Assembly (NCBI GenBank): GCA_017467965.1
Contig: JAFUJZ010000026.1
Location: 1 to 55,481, forward strand
DNA length: 55,481 nt
Source: Clostridia bacterium
GTDB taxonomy: Bacteria; Bacillota_A; Clostridia; UMGS1883
Direction: 5' to 3'
Under the pieces are notes generated by a model. That model saw nothing but the letters and a program-made list of their open reading frames with translations. It did no database searches and was not told where the DNA came from. The stretch's first letter is position 1; each line of letters opens with the position of its first letter. Of the stretch, positions 1 through 8,623 are shown piece by piece. The position numbers and the translations under genes were made by a program.

Positions 1-192
1 AAAGGTTGAAATGTTCTATGGAGAAAAATTTAAAAGTGTTGACGATTTTATTGAAGAATTAAAAAACTATATTGATTACTACAACAACGAAAGAATTTCC
101 TTAAAATTAAAAGGAATGAGTCCGGTACAATACCGAACTCATTCACAAGCAATTTAATATTTAATTTTGTCTAAACTTTTGGGTTCACTTCA
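1..192 (+). mobile_element. Right end of an IS3-family (IS150-like) insertion sequence
   Basis: The window opens inside an insertion sequence. The end of a DDE transposase reading frame (2-157) is followed about ten bases later by a terminal inverted repeat at 168-192. Read outward to inward on the minus strand this repeat starts TGAAGTGAACCC and continues with an A-rich stretch, the form typical of IS3/IS150 ends. The left end, orfA and most of orfB lie outside the window, so activity cannot be judged. The outer boundary at 192 is my estimate. Confidence 0.8.
2..157 (+). CDS. IS3-family transposase OrfB, C-terminal fragment (cut by window edge)
   Basis: The open frame from base 2 to the TAA at 155-157 encodes 51 residues. 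It contains YNNERISLKLKGMSPVQYR, the hallmark C-terminus of the rve integrase core of IS3-family OrfB proteins (consensus YN..R....L...SP..YR). The third catalytic acid and everything upstream lie outside the window. It is partial because of the window edge, with no sign of a frameshift in the visible part. The protein would catalyse transposition of its own element and is unrelated to the neighbouring metabolic genes. Confidence 0.85.
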   Translation, partial: KVEMFYGEKFKSVDDFIEELKNYIDYYNNERISLKLKGMSPVQYRTHSQAI

Positions 193-389
193 CTTTGCGT
201 GTTCTCCTAAGGGAGAACACACAGCGAGATAAATTCACATGGTGAATTTGCGATATTTTTCTTTGAAAAGCGATATTCCCTGCGGGAGCGATATGCCTTC
301 GGCGAGAGAGAATTTATCTCATATCGCAGTTTTTGCAAAAACTATATCGCATCCGAAAGGATATATCGTGTCGCACAGCGACATATCAC
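193..389. repeat. Palindromic array of short hairpins joined by GCGATAT / ATATCGC linkers
   Basis: This gene-free stretch is a chain of small hairpins with unrelated stems. They include GTGTTCTCC/GGAGAACAC (199-220), AAATTCAC/GTGAATTT (231-249), TTTTC/GAAAA (257-269), TCCC/GGGA (277-287), GCC/GGC (295-303), AGTTTTT/AAAAACT (328-343), ATCC/GGAT (351-362) and TGTCGC/GCGACA (369-383). In the left half the joining heptamer is GCGATAT (250, 270, 288); in the right half it is the reverse complement ATATCGC (321, 344). GAGATAAATTC (226-236) and GAATTTATCTC (310-320) also pair, so the whole unit is a nested palindrome. A related array lies at 42799-42904. Function unknown. Confidence 0.75.
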
Positions 390-390
390 A

Positions 391-425
391 AAAAAGAGGA
401 AATGCTTAGCATTTCCTCTTTTTAT
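391..425. terminator. Rho-independent terminator of the nucleoside operon
   Basis: A-rich tract, 11-bp stem AGAGGAAATGC/GCATTTCCTCT with a very short loop, then a T tract. It has a poly-A and a poly-T side, so it can work in both directions. It lies downstream of the FGGY kinase on the minus strand and is its likely terminator. Confidence 0.8.
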
Positions 426-498
426 CATGGTTAAAAGAAAATTTTGTTAGAAAAATCCTTTAGCTGAACTCTCTTTTTATCGGGTTGCTTTGTTAATT

Positions 499-2097
499 TC
501 AGAAGTTTTCAACTGCAGCCTTTTCTATTGCTACGCCCTTCTTATATGTAACCATATAGTCGTTAAAGCCCTTAACGTCGTCGGGGTTAGGAGCAATTGT
601 AGAGCCTTCGTAGTTACAGAATACCTTATTGTTGAGGAACTCTTCAAGTGTTTCTCTGCCCTGCTTTTCAACAGCATATGCGGCAAGGAGTGCCATACCC
701 CAAGCGCCGCCTTCACCTGCTGTACTCATAACAGTAACAGGTGTGTTCATAGCAGCTGCCATAAGGGACTGACCAACTCTTTCTGTCTTAAAGAGACCGC
801 CGTGGCCGAGGAGCATGTCAAGCTCAACGTTTTCCTTTTCAAAGAGGATGTCCATACCGATTTTAAGTGTTGCCATAGTTGCATAAACCTGTGCACGCAT
901 AAATTCGGGAAGTGTAAGCTTAACGTCAGCCTTTCTTGTAACAAGGGGTCTGCCTTCTGCTACATCTGTGATTGTTTCGCCGGAGATGTAGTTGTAGGAA
1001 AGAATACCGCCACAGTCCTTAGCACCCTTTTCAGCTTCAAAATAAAGTGTATCGTAAAGCTTGGGTGTAGAGTATTCAACGCCCATTGCCTTTAATACCT
1101 GGCCGAAGAGCTTAACCCAGTTGTCCAAATCTGTACAGCAGTTGTTGCAGTGTACCATTGCAACAGGTGCACCTGTGGGTGTAGTAACCATGTCAATTTC
1201 TGTATATACGCCCTTAAGTGCTCTCTCAAGTACAGCCATAGCAAAGATAGATGTACCTGCAGAAACATTACCTGTTCTGGGAGCAACAGAGTTTGTAGCA
1301 ACCATACCTGTGCCTGCATCACCTTCGGGAGCAGCCATGGGGATGCCTGCCTGTAATTTTCCTGTGGGGTCAAGGAGTTTAGCGCCTTCTTCTGTCAATA
1401 CGCCGGCGTCGTCACCTGCGTTTAATACAGCGGGGATAACGTCACGGAGAGAGAAGGGAAGGTCATTAACCTTGAGTAAACCGTCAAAAGCTTCAACCAT
1501 ATCCTGGTCGTAGTCGCACTTTGTGCTATCGATGGGGAATACACCACTGGCTTCGCCAACACCAAGTACCTTCTTGCCTGTAAGCATCCAGTGAACGTAG
1601 CCGGCGAGTGTTGTAACGAATGCAATATCCTTAATGTGCTCTTCCTTGTTTAAAATTGCCTGATAAAGGTGAGCAATAGTCCAACGCTGAGGAATGTTGA
1701 AGTTAAAGAGCTTAGTGAGCCTGTCCGCTGCTTCTTCTGTGATAGCGTTACGCCATGTACGGAAAGGAACAAGCTGCTTGTTATCCTTATCAAATACTAT
1801 GTAGCCGTGCATCATAGCGGAAAAGCCAAGTGCACCAACCTTTGTAAGCTCAACGCCGTAGTTTTCCTTAACATCTGCTGCCATTTTTGCATAAGCATCC
1901 TGAACGCCTGCCCAAACAGATTCAAGCGCGTATGTCCATACGCCGTTTTCCAGTTTGTTTTCCCAGTCATGACCGCCGGATGCAATGGGGGAATGGTCGC
2001 TGCCGATTAAAACAGCCTTAATTCTTGTAGAGCCGAATTCGATACCGAGGGCGGTTTTGCCGCTTTCAATATCTTTTATAATCATATTCTTGTCCAT
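499..2097 (-). CDS. FGGY-family carbohydrate kinase
   Basis: The protein of 532 residues has the sugar-kinase fold of the FGGY family. Residues 15-27 carry the phosphate-1 loop ([13 protein letters not shown]), and the C-terminal half carries the adenosine-binding glycine-rich loop ([13 protein letters not shown] near 435 and [17 protein letters not shown] near 460). FGGY kinases phosphorylate pentoses, hexoses, polyols or similar using ATP. I cannot assign the sugar; the length is closer to ribulokinases and xylulokinases than to glycerol kinase. The start follows a strong AAGGAGGG. It is the last gene of the nucleoside operon, 55 bp after cdd, with a terminator downstream at 391-425. Linkage to deoB/deoC suggests a pentose released from nucleosides or a related sugar, but this is inference. 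Confidence 0.85.
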   Translation of the reverse strand: MDKNMIIKDIESGKTALGIEFGSTRIKAVLIGSDHSPIASGGHDWENKLENGVWTYALESVWAGVQDAYAKMAADVKENYGVELTKVGALGFSAMMHGYIVFDKDNKQLVPFRTWRNAITEEAADRLTKLFNFNIPQRWTIAHLYQAILNKEEHIKDIAFVTTLAGYVHWMLTGKKVLGVGEASGVFPIDSTKCDYDQDMVEAFDGLLKVNDLPFSLRDVIPAVLNAGDDAGVLTEEGAKLLDPTGKLQAGIPMAAPEGDAGTGMVATNSVAPRTGNVSAGTSIFAMAVLERALKGVYTEIDMVTTPTGAPVAMVHCNNCCTDLDNWVKLFGQVLKAMGVEYSTPKLYDTLYFEAEKGAKDCGGILSYNYISGETITDVAEGRPLVTRKADVKLTLPEFMRAQVYATMATLKIGMDILFEKENVELDMLLGHGGLFKTERVGQSLMAAAMNTPVTVMSTAGEGGAWGMALLAAYAVEKQGRETLEEFLNNKVFCNYEGSTIAPNPDDVKGFNDYMVTYKKGVAIEKAAVENF

Positions 2098-2152
2098 TGG
2101 TAAACCCTCCTTAATATAGTTACAATAATTATATCAATAATTAAATTCAAAA

Positions 2153-2527
2153 TCAATATATTTCTTCGATATCAAAGCTTTCGGGCAAAAGCTCTTTGAG
2201 CGTAAAGGTTTTGTTTTTTAATATTATCAAAAAATCCTCCTCACAAAACTCACTCATAACCTGTCTGCACTCTCCGCAGGGTGGGCAAGTGGTGGAATTG
2301 CTGTTTGCTATTGCAATCGCTTTAAAATCCGTCACACCTTCGCTTATTGCTTTTGTAAAGGCAACACGTTCTGCGCAAATCGTTGCACCGTAGGCAATGT
2401 TTTCAACATTACAGCCCGTGAAAACCCTGCCGTCCTTACTCATAAGTGCCGCACCAACTTTGAAGCGTGAGTAAGGTGCATACGAAAATCTTAACGCTTC
2501 CTCGGCGTGTTTATATAAGTTTTCCAT
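2153..2527 (-). CDS. cdd: Cytidine deaminase
   Basis: This 124-residue protein deaminates cytidine and deoxycytidine to uridine and deoxyuridine in pyrimidine salvage. It has the zinc-dependent CDA signature: the substrate-binding NVEN, the catalytic CAE in GATICAERVAF, and the second zinc ligand pair in PPCGECRQ. The length is normal for the homotetrameric small form. I start at MENLYKHA because GAGGAGGG lies at the right distance; a longer frame exists upstream but has no ribosome site. The start overlaps the end of deoB by 17 bp, which implies translational coupling. Its product uridine feeds the uridine phosphorylase encoded first in the same operon. Confidence 0.93.
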   Translation of the reverse strand: MENLYKHAEEALRFSYAPYSRFKVGAALMSKDGRVFTGCNVENIAYGATICAERVAFTKAISEGVTDFKAIAIANSNSTTCPPCGECRQVMSEFCEEDFLIILKNKTFTLKELLPESFDIEEIY

Positions 2528-3665
2528 AAAAACCCTCCTCACTGCAATCATAGCTGATATTAAGAGCGTCTCTTATTGTGGCTGCAATCTGCGCAAAGTT
2601 CTTTCTCTTGCCCAAATCAATGACTTTTAACGCGGGTGAATAAATAATAATCGGCACGTTTTCACGAGTATGGTCCGTTGTTTTTGTAAATGCCGGGTCA
2701 CAGCCGTGGTCAGCCGTTATCATGAGCATATCATCCTGTGTAAGATTTGACATAATCTTGGGCAAATACATATCAAACTCATTGAGTGCCTTTGCATAAC
2801 CGTCAATATCACGCCTATGCCCGTAAAGCATATCAAAATCCACCAAATTCACAAAGCAAAGTCCCGTAAAGTCACGCTCTGTAAGCTCTATAGTTTTTCT
2901 TATACCTTCAAGGTTTGAGTGGGTAAGATAGCTTTCTGTCACGCCGCGCTGTGCAAAAATATCAGCGATTTTACCTACGGAAATTACGTCCATTGACTTA
3001 CTTACTGCATCAAGTATAGTGTCACGAGGGGGCACAAGCGAAAAATCACGTCTGTTTGCGGTACGCTTGTAGTTACCACTCGTACCAACAAAGGGGCGTG
3101 CAATAACCCTGCCTACGCCGTGCTTGCCTGCAAATGTTTCACGTGCAATGCTGCAAATACGGTAAAGCTCATCTAAGGGAACAACCTCCTCGTGAGCGGC
3201 AATCTGCAACACGCTGTCAACAGAGGTGTATATAATTAAATCCCCTGTTTTTACGTGCTCGTCGCCGTACTCTTCAATTGCGGTAATACCCGAAGAAGGG
3301 GCATTTAAAAGATACCCTCTGCCGCACTTTTTTGAAAATTCCGAAAGCAATTCTTCGGGGAAGCCCGCAGGATAGGTGGGGAACGGGTGCTCCGATACTA
3401 CACCTGCCATTTCCCAATGACCTGTTGTAGTGTCCTTACCCTTTGAGATTTCCTCAAGCCTGCCGTAGGAGGCAATGGGGTTTTCTTCATGGGGCAAAAA
3501 ATTCGTCAGATTACCAAGCCCCATTTTCAAAAGATTGGGTATGTTAAGATATTTACTTGTGCAAACGCTTTTAAAAGTATCTGTGCCTGCGTCGCCGAAA
3601 TCATGGGCGTCGCACGCACCGCCTACTCCAAAGGAGTCAAGTACTATTAAGAATATTCGTTTCAA
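2511..3665 (-). CDS. deoB: Phosphopentomutase
   Basis: A protein of 384 residues of the alkaline-phosphatase superfamily that interconverts ribose-1-phosphate and ribose-5-phosphate, and the deoxy forms. It shows the metal-binding N-terminus (IVLDSFGVGGACDAHDFGD, residues 7-25), the nucleophile region KDTTTGHWEM (about 77-86, corresponding to the phosphorylated threonine of characterised Bacillus DeoB), and the C-terminal metal ligands in ADHGCDPAF and TTDHTREN. Length is typical. It handles the sugar phosphates released by the two phosphorylases in the operon and makes deoxyribose-5-phosphate for DeoC. It is followed by the overlapping cdd. Confidence 0.96.
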   Translation of the reverse strand: MKRIFLIVLDSFGVGGACDAHDFGDAGTDTFKSVCTSKYLNIPNLLKMGLGNLTNFLPHEENPIASYGRLEEISKGKDTTTGHWEMAGVVSEHPFPTYPAGFPEELLSEFSKKCGRGYLLNAPSSGITAIEEYGDEHVKTGDLIIYTSVDSVLQIAAHEEVVPLDELYRICSIARETFAGKHGVGRVIARPFVGTSGNYKRTANRRDFSLVPPRDTILDAVSKSMDVISVGKIADIFAQRGVTESYLTHSNLEGIRKTIELTERDFTGLCFVNLVDFDMLYGHRRDIDGYAKALNEFDMYLPKIMSNLTQDDMLMITADHGCDPAFTKTTDHTRENVPIIIYSPALKVIDLGKRKNFAQIAATIRDALNISYDCSEEGFYGKLI

Positions 3666-3724
3666 GGGAAATCTCTCCTTATCGGGCGGGACGATGAGGG
3701 CATCGTCCCCTAGGGTTTGATATG

Positions 3725-4441
3725 TTAGATGGTGTTCATTTTTACAGCGGTATCAAGGGCAATCTCAATCATTTCATTAAAAGTTGTTTGTCTTTCCTCG
3801 GCTGTTGTTTCCTCTTTTGTTACAAGGTGGTCCGAAACCGTCAAAATGGCAAGTGCGCGTTTATTGAGCCTTGCGGCTGTCATATAAAGTGCCGCAGCTT
3901 CCATTTCTACAGCAAGAACGCCCATTTTCTGCCATGATGATACAACGGAGGGATTATCGTTATAAAAAACATCGCTCGACAAAATTGCACCTATATGAAC
4001 CCTGTCCGATTTTTCTCTCGCCGCTTGCACACTCTGCTCTAAAAGAGTATAGTCAGCCGCGGCCGAAAACGTGCCCGGAAGGCAGTACTGTGATGCAAAG
4101 TTCGTGTCATAGCAAGCACTCTGTGCTAATATAACATCTCGCACCTTTACTTTTTCACTGTAGCCGCCTGCACTGCCCACGCGGATGATGTTTTCCACAT
4201 CGTACTCAGAAAAAAGCTCATAGGAGTAAATGCCTATAGAGGGCATACCCATACCCGATGCCATAACGCTGACTTTTACGCCTTTGTATGTGCCGGTATA
4301 ACCCTGAATACCACGAACGTTATTTACAAGGCAAGGATTTTCGAGAAAATTTTCTGCAATATATTTTGCACGCAAAGGGTCTCCGGGCATTAGTACCGTT
4401 TTAGCAAAATCACCTTTCTTTGCATTGTTGTGTGGGGTCAT
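3725..4441 (-). CDS. deoD: Purine nucleoside phosphorylase DeoD type
   Basis: Protein of 238 residues of the trimer/hexamer nucleoside phosphorylase family, cleaving purine (deoxy)nucleosides with phosphate to base and (deoxy)ribose-1-phosphate. Visible family motifs are [13 protein letters not shown] (phosphate binding), RVGSAGG (phosphate and ribose), VEMEAAALY (ribose) and the SDH base-binding aspartate near residue 205. Length matches DeoD. The start codon overlaps the deoC stop by 4 bp (ATGA). The 59-bp gap to deoB holds no promoter that I can see. Confidence 0.95.
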   Translation of the reverse strand: MTPHNNAKKGDFAKTVLMPGDPLRAKYIAENFLENPCLVNNVRGIQGYTGTYKGVKVSVMASGMGMPSIGIYSYELFSEYDVENIIRVGSAGGYSEKVKVRDVILAQSACYDTNFASQYCLPGTFSAAADYTLLEQSVQAAREKSDRVHIGAILSSDVFYNDNPSVVSSWQKMGVLAVEMEAAALYMTAARLNKRALAILTVSDHLVTKEETTAEERQTTFNEMIEIALDTAVKMNTI

Positions 4442-5094
4442 AAGTTTGCCTCCTTAACAAGTTTTACTATCCTGCTTGTTCCTAAGCGGTCGGCTCCGAA
4501 CCTGATAAAATCCTCCGCATCCTCAATTGAAGATATACCGCCTGCTGCCTTTATTTTTTTGCCGTTTGTAATATGCTTTTTAAAAAGTGCAACGTCCTCA
4601 CGTGTTGCGCCTCCTTTGGAAAAGCCTGTGCTTGTTTTGATAAAATCGGCATCAGATGCAGACACTATTTCACACATTTTTATTTTTTCATCCTCTGTCA
4701 AAAGGCATGTTTCGATAATAACCTTAAGTATTTTTCCGTTGCAAGCACTCTTAACGGCGTTGATTTCGCCCAAGATATAGTCGTAGTCCTTTTCCTTGAG
4801 TTTGCCTATATTAATGACCATGTCTATTTCGTCTGCGCCGTCTTCTGCGGCGAGCTTTGTTTCAATAAACTTTGCCTCGGGAACACTGTACCCTGTGGGA
4901 AAACCTATAACCGTGCATATTTTGACCCTGCCACAAGCGTAATCTGCAGCCTTTTTCACAAACGAGGCAGGGATACAAACGGAAGCGGTCTCGTATTTTA
5001 TGCCGTCATCAATAATACTTTTTATTTCGTCCCATGTAGCCGAGGGAGCAAGCAACGTATGGTCAACCTTTGACAAAATATCATTTATGCTCAT
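4438..5094 (-). CDS. deoC: Deoxyribose-phosphate aldolase
   Basis: Class I aldolase of 218 residues that splits 2-deoxyribose-5-phosphate into glyceraldehyde-3-phosphate and acetaldehyde, connecting nucleoside breakdown to glycolysis. The Schiff-base lysine lies in [16 protein letters not shown], and the second active-site lysine region is seen in [10 protein letters not shown]. The TIM-barrel N-terminus [13 protein letters not shown] is typical. It is coupled on both sides by 4-bp ATGA overlaps (with udp upstream, deoD downstream). Confidence 0.96.
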   Translation of the reverse strand: MSINDILSKVDHTLLAPSATWDEIKSIIDDGIKYETASVCIPASFVKKAADYACGRVKICTVIGFPTGYSVPEAKFIETKLAAEDGADEIDMVINIGKLKEKDYDYILGEINAVKSACNGKILKVIIETCLLTEDEKIKMCEIVSASDADFIKTSTGFSKGGATREDVALFKKHITNGKKIKAAGGISSIEDAEDFIRFGADRLGTSRIVKLVKEANL

Positions 5095-5864
5095 TGTTTG
5101 TTCCTTTCTATCAATATCTTTATTGCCTCTATAGCTATCTTGATTGCATAGTCTGTATCGTGTATGATTTCATCGGGCAGATTCATTTCACGTCTGGTCT
5201 GGTTGCCTACAACCGCCAGAACCGACCCAACCTTTACCCCTCTTATACCTCCCACAATAAAAAGAGCGGCAGATTCCATTTCGCTGGCAAGTGCACCGCA
5301 TTTTATCCATGCGTCCCAGTCTTCTTTGAGCTTCGCCCCTACAGGCATTGTGCCGGGCGAATGCTGACCGTAAAAGGAATCTTTACACTGCACCACACCA
5401 AGGTGGTGGTTTATATTAAGGCTTTCGGCAGCCTCTTTGAGTGACGTTGTAACTGAAAAATCGCTCACGGCAGGGTACTCTATGGGCGCATACTCACGTG
5501 TTGTGCCTTCTTGGCGGATTGCACCTGTTGCAATAACGGCTTCGCCCGCCTTAACATCCACAGCCATGCCTCCCGAGGTACCAACTCTTATAAAAGTATC
5601 TGCACCTATGTGGCATAATTCTTCAAGTGCAATTGCGGCAGAGGGACCGCCTATGCCTGTTGAGCATACGGACACCTTTTCACCCAAAAGCGTACCTGTG
5701 TATGTCACATATTCGCGGTTATTTCCAACAAGGTGAGGATTGTCAAAATATGCGGCGATTTTTTCGCATCTCCCCGGGTCTCCCGGCAGTATTACGTAGC
5801 GGCCAACATCACCTTTTTTCAATCCGATGTGATATTCTTTATTATCAGAGTATACTAATGACAT
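5091..5864 (-). CDS. udp: Uridine phosphorylase
   Basis: This protein of 257 residues belongs to the same nucleoside phosphorylase fold as DeoD but matches uridine phosphorylases: [11 protein letters not shown] at the start, [15 protein letters not shown] for phosphate, RVGTSGGM, and SEMESAALF. It converts uridine and phosphate to uracil and ribose-1-phosphate. I chose MSLVYSD at 5864 because CGGAGGTG stands just upstream; an upstream in-frame extension has no ribosome site and would cover the promoter. It is the first gene of the salvage operon, read from the promoter at 5896-5924. Confidence 0.93.
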   Translation of the reverse strand: MSLVYSDNKEYHIGLKKGDVGRYVILPGDPGRCEKIAAYFDNPHLVGNNREYVTYTGTLLGEKVSVCSTGIGGPSAAIALEELCHIGADTFIRVGTSGGMAVDVKAGEAVIATGAIRQEGTTREYAPIEYPAVSDFSVTTSLKEAAESLNINHHLGVVQCKDSFYGQHSPGTMPVGAKLKEDWDAWIKCGALASEMESAALFIVGGIRGVKVGSVLAVVGNQTRREMNLPDEIIHDTDYAIKIAIEAIKILIERNKQ

Positions 5865-5895
5865 AAAAAACACCTCCGTGTGCGGTATTAATATA

Positions 5896-5924
5896 ATTCT
5901 ATCATGTAGAGGAAGGCTTGTCAA
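5896..5924 (-). promoter_or_regulatory. SigmaA-type promoter of the udp-deoC-deoD-deoB-cdd operon
   Basis: On the minus strand TTGACA (5924-5919), a 17-base spacer and TAGAAT (5901-5896). The -35 box is two bases from the -35 box of the opposing walR promoter, and together they form the palindrome TGTCAAACTTGACA. Confidence 0.75.
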
Positions 5925-5926
5925 AC

Positions 5927-5955
5927 TTGACATTAAGGGCAAATTATTATAAAAT
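5927..5955 (+). promoter_or_regulatory. SigmaA-type promoter of walRK
   Basis: TTGACA (5927-5932), 17-base spacer, TAAAAT (5950-5955); 36 bp separate the -10 box from the walR start. It is back-to-back with the udp promoter. Confidence 0.78.
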
Positions 5956-5990
5956 GATAGTTAGAGAAATTATGAAAAGGAGATTGGAAA

Positions 5991-6683
5991 ATGAACACAA
6001 AGAAAATACTTGTTGTTGAAGATGAAAAGCCTATTTCTGATATATTGAAATTCAATCTCGTGAAATCGGGTTATGAGGTTATCTGTGCCTATGACGGCGA
6101 AGAAGGACTTAATCTTGCTCTTTCTGAAAATGTTGACCTTATCCTTCTTGATGTTATGCTTCCCAAAATGGAAGGCTTTGATGTGTTAAAGAGCGTTCGC
6201 GAAAAAAAGCAGAGCGTACCGATATTGATGCTTACTGCCCGTGAAGAAGAGGTGGATAAGATACTCGGTCTTGAATGGGGCGCAGATGACTATATTACAA
6301 AGCCCTTTTCCATGCGTGAACTTTTGGCGCGTGTCAAGGCAAACCTGCGCCGCAGTGTGTCTGAAGTTGAGCAAGTCTCGTCCGAGGAGGCAACATTTGG
6401 CTCTCTTAGTATTAATTATTCCCGTTATGAGGTTACCAAAAACGGCGAAATGGTTGAACTCACACTCCGTGAGTTCGAGCTTTTAAAGTTTATGGCATCA
6501 CAGCCAGGGCTTGTATTCTCCCGCGAAATGCTTCTTGAAAAGGTATGGGGATACGAATACTTTGGTGACGTGAGAACTGTTGACGTAACTATCCGCCGTC
6601 TCCGTGAAAAAATCGAGGACGACCCGGCGCATCCGCTTATAATTATGACAAAGCGCGGGATTGGGTATTATCTGAATAAATAA
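5991..6683 (+). CDS. walR: Response regulator WalR (YycF), OmpR/PhoB type
   Basis: A protein of 230 residues: receiver domain (about 5-118) with the acidic pocket VVEDE, phosphoacceptor D54 in LILLDVMLP and the conserved lysine in ITKPFSM; winged-helix DNA-binding domain (about 135-228) ending in KRGIGYYLN. The close match to WalR, plus the sensor kinase with HAMP and PAS domains, YycH and YycI downstream, identifies the system that controls cell-wall metabolism in low-GC Gram-positives. The start has AAGGAGA at good spacing. Confidence 0.93.
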   Translation: MNTKKILVVEDEKPISDILKFNLVKSGYEVICAYDGEEGLNLALSENVDLILLDVMLPKMEGFDVLKSVREKKQSVPILMLTAREEEVDKILGLEWGADDYITKPFSMRELLARVKANLRRSVSEVEQVSSEEATFGSLSINYSRYEVTKNGEMVELTLREFELLKFMASQPGLVFSREMLLEKVWGYEYFGDVRTVDVTIRRLREKIEDDPAHPLIIMTKRGIGYYLNK

Positions 6684-6714
6684 CCTAACTCGTAAAAATA
6701 GGTGGTAAAAAAGT

Positions 6715-8472
6715 ATGTTCAAAAGTATTCAGTGGAAAGTAATAGCGATTTTCTTACTGCTTACGCTGTCGGTTATGATAGTGGTAGGTACTTTTCTGCT
6801 GCAAAATATTTCTGCCTATTACCATGACGACTTCGCAACAACTCTCTCCGCACAAGCTTTTACCCCCTCTGTAAAAGCAGAGCTTGAGGGTGCAGCAAAA
6901 TCGGAAAACCCCGTAGGCGAGCTTACCGAGATAATGAACATATATTCGGTAAGGATGATGATTGACTCATACCGTAATTATTACATCCTTGATGCCGAAA
7001 GCGGCGAGATACTTTCTTCAAGTGAATCCGGAAGGTCAAAAATCGAGGTTACGCCAAACCTTCTTGCTGCAATGGACGGCAATATCGGAAGCGAGATTGA
7101 CCGCTCGGCAGAGTATATGGATTATGCTTTGCCTATTAAAAACGGCGATAAAACTGAATATATAGTTTATATCATCGACAGCAAGGAAGAGTTGTACGAT
7201 ATTATCCGCAATATCTTTATCAATATTTTGTGGGCACTTGTTTTCGGCCTTTTAATCAGTGCGTTCATAGGTCTTATCCTGTCAAGAACAATTATTATGC
7301 CCATATCCAACCTGCAGGTAAGAGCCGAGCAGCTCTCAGAGGGTGAATTCGGGCATCGTATCGAAGTCAAAAGCCGTGACGAAATCGGCAGGCTTACCAT
7401 GGCATTTAATGATATGGCGGCGCGCATTGACGAAAACTTATCCGACATTGAAGCTGAAAAAAACAAGGTTGAAGCAATCCTTTCTCAGATGACTGACGGC
7501 ATTGTTGCCTTTGACCAAATGGGTGTGCTTATCCACTCAAATACTGCCGCAAAGGATTATCTTCCCAAAAAGGAAGAGACTACCTTCAAGGACTTTGTGG
7601 AATATCTTGACCTTGACCTTACATTGGAACAGCTCAACTATCTTGACCGCAACCGTGTTGTTGAACGTCCGGCAAATCACGGCACAAAGATTATACGCAC
7701 ACTTTTTGCCCCCTATGCCGACGAGTCCGACAAAAACGGCGGTACTGTAGTAGTTATTGCCGATATCACAGAGCAGACAAAGCTCGAGAGAGCACGAAGA
7801 GAATTCGTTGCAAATGTCTCTCACGAGCTGAGAACACCTATCACAACCATAAAAAGCTATGCCGAAACAATACTTGACATGGCGGAGGAGGAAACCCCCG
7901 AAACCGGCTTTATCAAGGTGATCGAGCAGGAGGCTGACCGCATGACGCGAATTGTGACAGACCTTCTCACTCTTTCAAAGCTTGACAACTCCGCAAAGGT
8001 TATGGACAAAAAAGTGTTCGACCTTTCCGCGTTGGTGGAAAATGTTGTGGAAAAGCTTAAAATCAATGCGAATAACCAAGGTCTTGAGATAACCTTTGCC
8101 ACCGAGGGCGACACCAAAAGCTTTTTTGGCGACCGTGACCGTATGGAGCAGGTTATCACAAATATTATTTCCAACGCTGTCAAATATACCCCCTCGGGCG
8201 GCAGCATAGCAGTATCGTGTAAAGCACGCTATACGGAAGCCTGCATCGTGGTAGAAGATAACGGTATCGGTATTCCCGAAAAGGATTTGCCACGTATTTT
8301 TGAGCGTTTTTACCGTGTTGACAAGGCGCGTAGCCGTGAAAGCGGCGGTACGGGGCTTGGACTTGCCATTGCAAAAGAGCTGGTAGAGCTTCACGGAGGC
8401 AAAATCAAGCTCGAAAGCCGAGAAGGCAAGGGTACAACCGTAACAATTACCCTTCCCATGATTAATGTGTAA
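6715..8472 (+). CDS. walK: Sensor histidine kinase WalK (YycG)
   Basis: Membrane kinase of 585 residues. TM1 lies at about 8-30, an extracytoplasmic sensor region at about 31-162, TM2 at about 165-190, HAMP at about 191-243, PAS at about 255-350, HisKA with the phosphoacceptor H370 in ANVSHELRTP, and HATPase_c with the N box (NIISNAVKYTPSGGS) and G boxes (DNGIGIPE, GGTGLGLA). It phosphorylates WalR. The gene begins 31 bp after walR, in the same transcript. The extracytoplasmic domain is of the size usual for WalK. Confidence 0.93.
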   Translation: MFKSIQWKVIAIFLLLTLSVMIVVGTFLLQNISAYYHDDFATTLSAQAFTPSVKAELEGAAKSENPVGELTEIMNIYSVRMMIDSYRNYYILDAESGEILSSSESGRSKIEVTPNLLAAMDGNIGSEIDRSAEYMDYALPIKNGDKTEYIVYIIDSKEELYDIIRNIFINILWALVFGLLISAFIGLILSRTIIMPISNLQVRAEQLSEGEFGHRIEVKSRDEIGRLTMAFNDMAARIDENLSDIEAEKNKVEAILSQMTDGIVAFDQMGVLIHSNTAAKDYLPKKEETTFKDFVEYLDLDLTLEQLNYLDRNRVVERPANHGTKIIRTLFAPYADESDKNGGTVVVIADITEQTKLERARREFVANVSHELRTPITTIKSYAETILDMAEEETPETGFIKVIEQEADRMTRIVTDLLTLSKLDNSAKVMDKKVFDLSALVENVVEKLKINANNQGLEITFATEGDTKSFFGDRDRMEQVITNIISNAVKYTPSGGSIAVSCKARYTEACIVVEDNGIGIPEKDLPRIFERFYRVDKARSRESGGTGLGLAIAKELVELHGGKIKLESREGKGTTVTITLPMINV

Positions 8473-8473
8473 A

Positions 8474-8492
8474 AATGCCCTTTGGGCAAACT
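8474..8492 (+). other. Short GC hairpin after walK
   Basis: TGCCCTTTGGGCA forms a small stem just after the walK stop. It lacks a proper T tract, so it is at most a weak terminator or an mRNA 3' stabiliser. Confidence 0.3.
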
Positions 8493-8550
8493 TAGTTATT
8501 CATTTTTCAAAAGAAAAGTGAATTGTAATACAGGATTAAACTGTCTGTCA

Positions 8551-8578
8551 TTGAATTGTAACATAAATAGTGTATAAT
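8551..8578 (+). promoter_or_regulatory. Promoter of the secreted protein gene at 8624
   Basis: TTGAAT (8551-8556), 16-base spacer, TATAAT (8573-8578). It indicates that the genes from 8624 onward can be transcribed separately from walRK. Confidence 0.6.
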
Positions 8579-8623
8579 GCTATTGAGGAATACTGAAAGT
8601 GCCCTCGTATGGAGGTAATCACT

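Noticed and set aside
8520..8565. WalR binding site ahead of the secreted-protein gene
   Set aside because: TGTAAT and TGTAAC half-sites are present but 33 bp apart, not the 5-bp spacing of the known WalR consensus.
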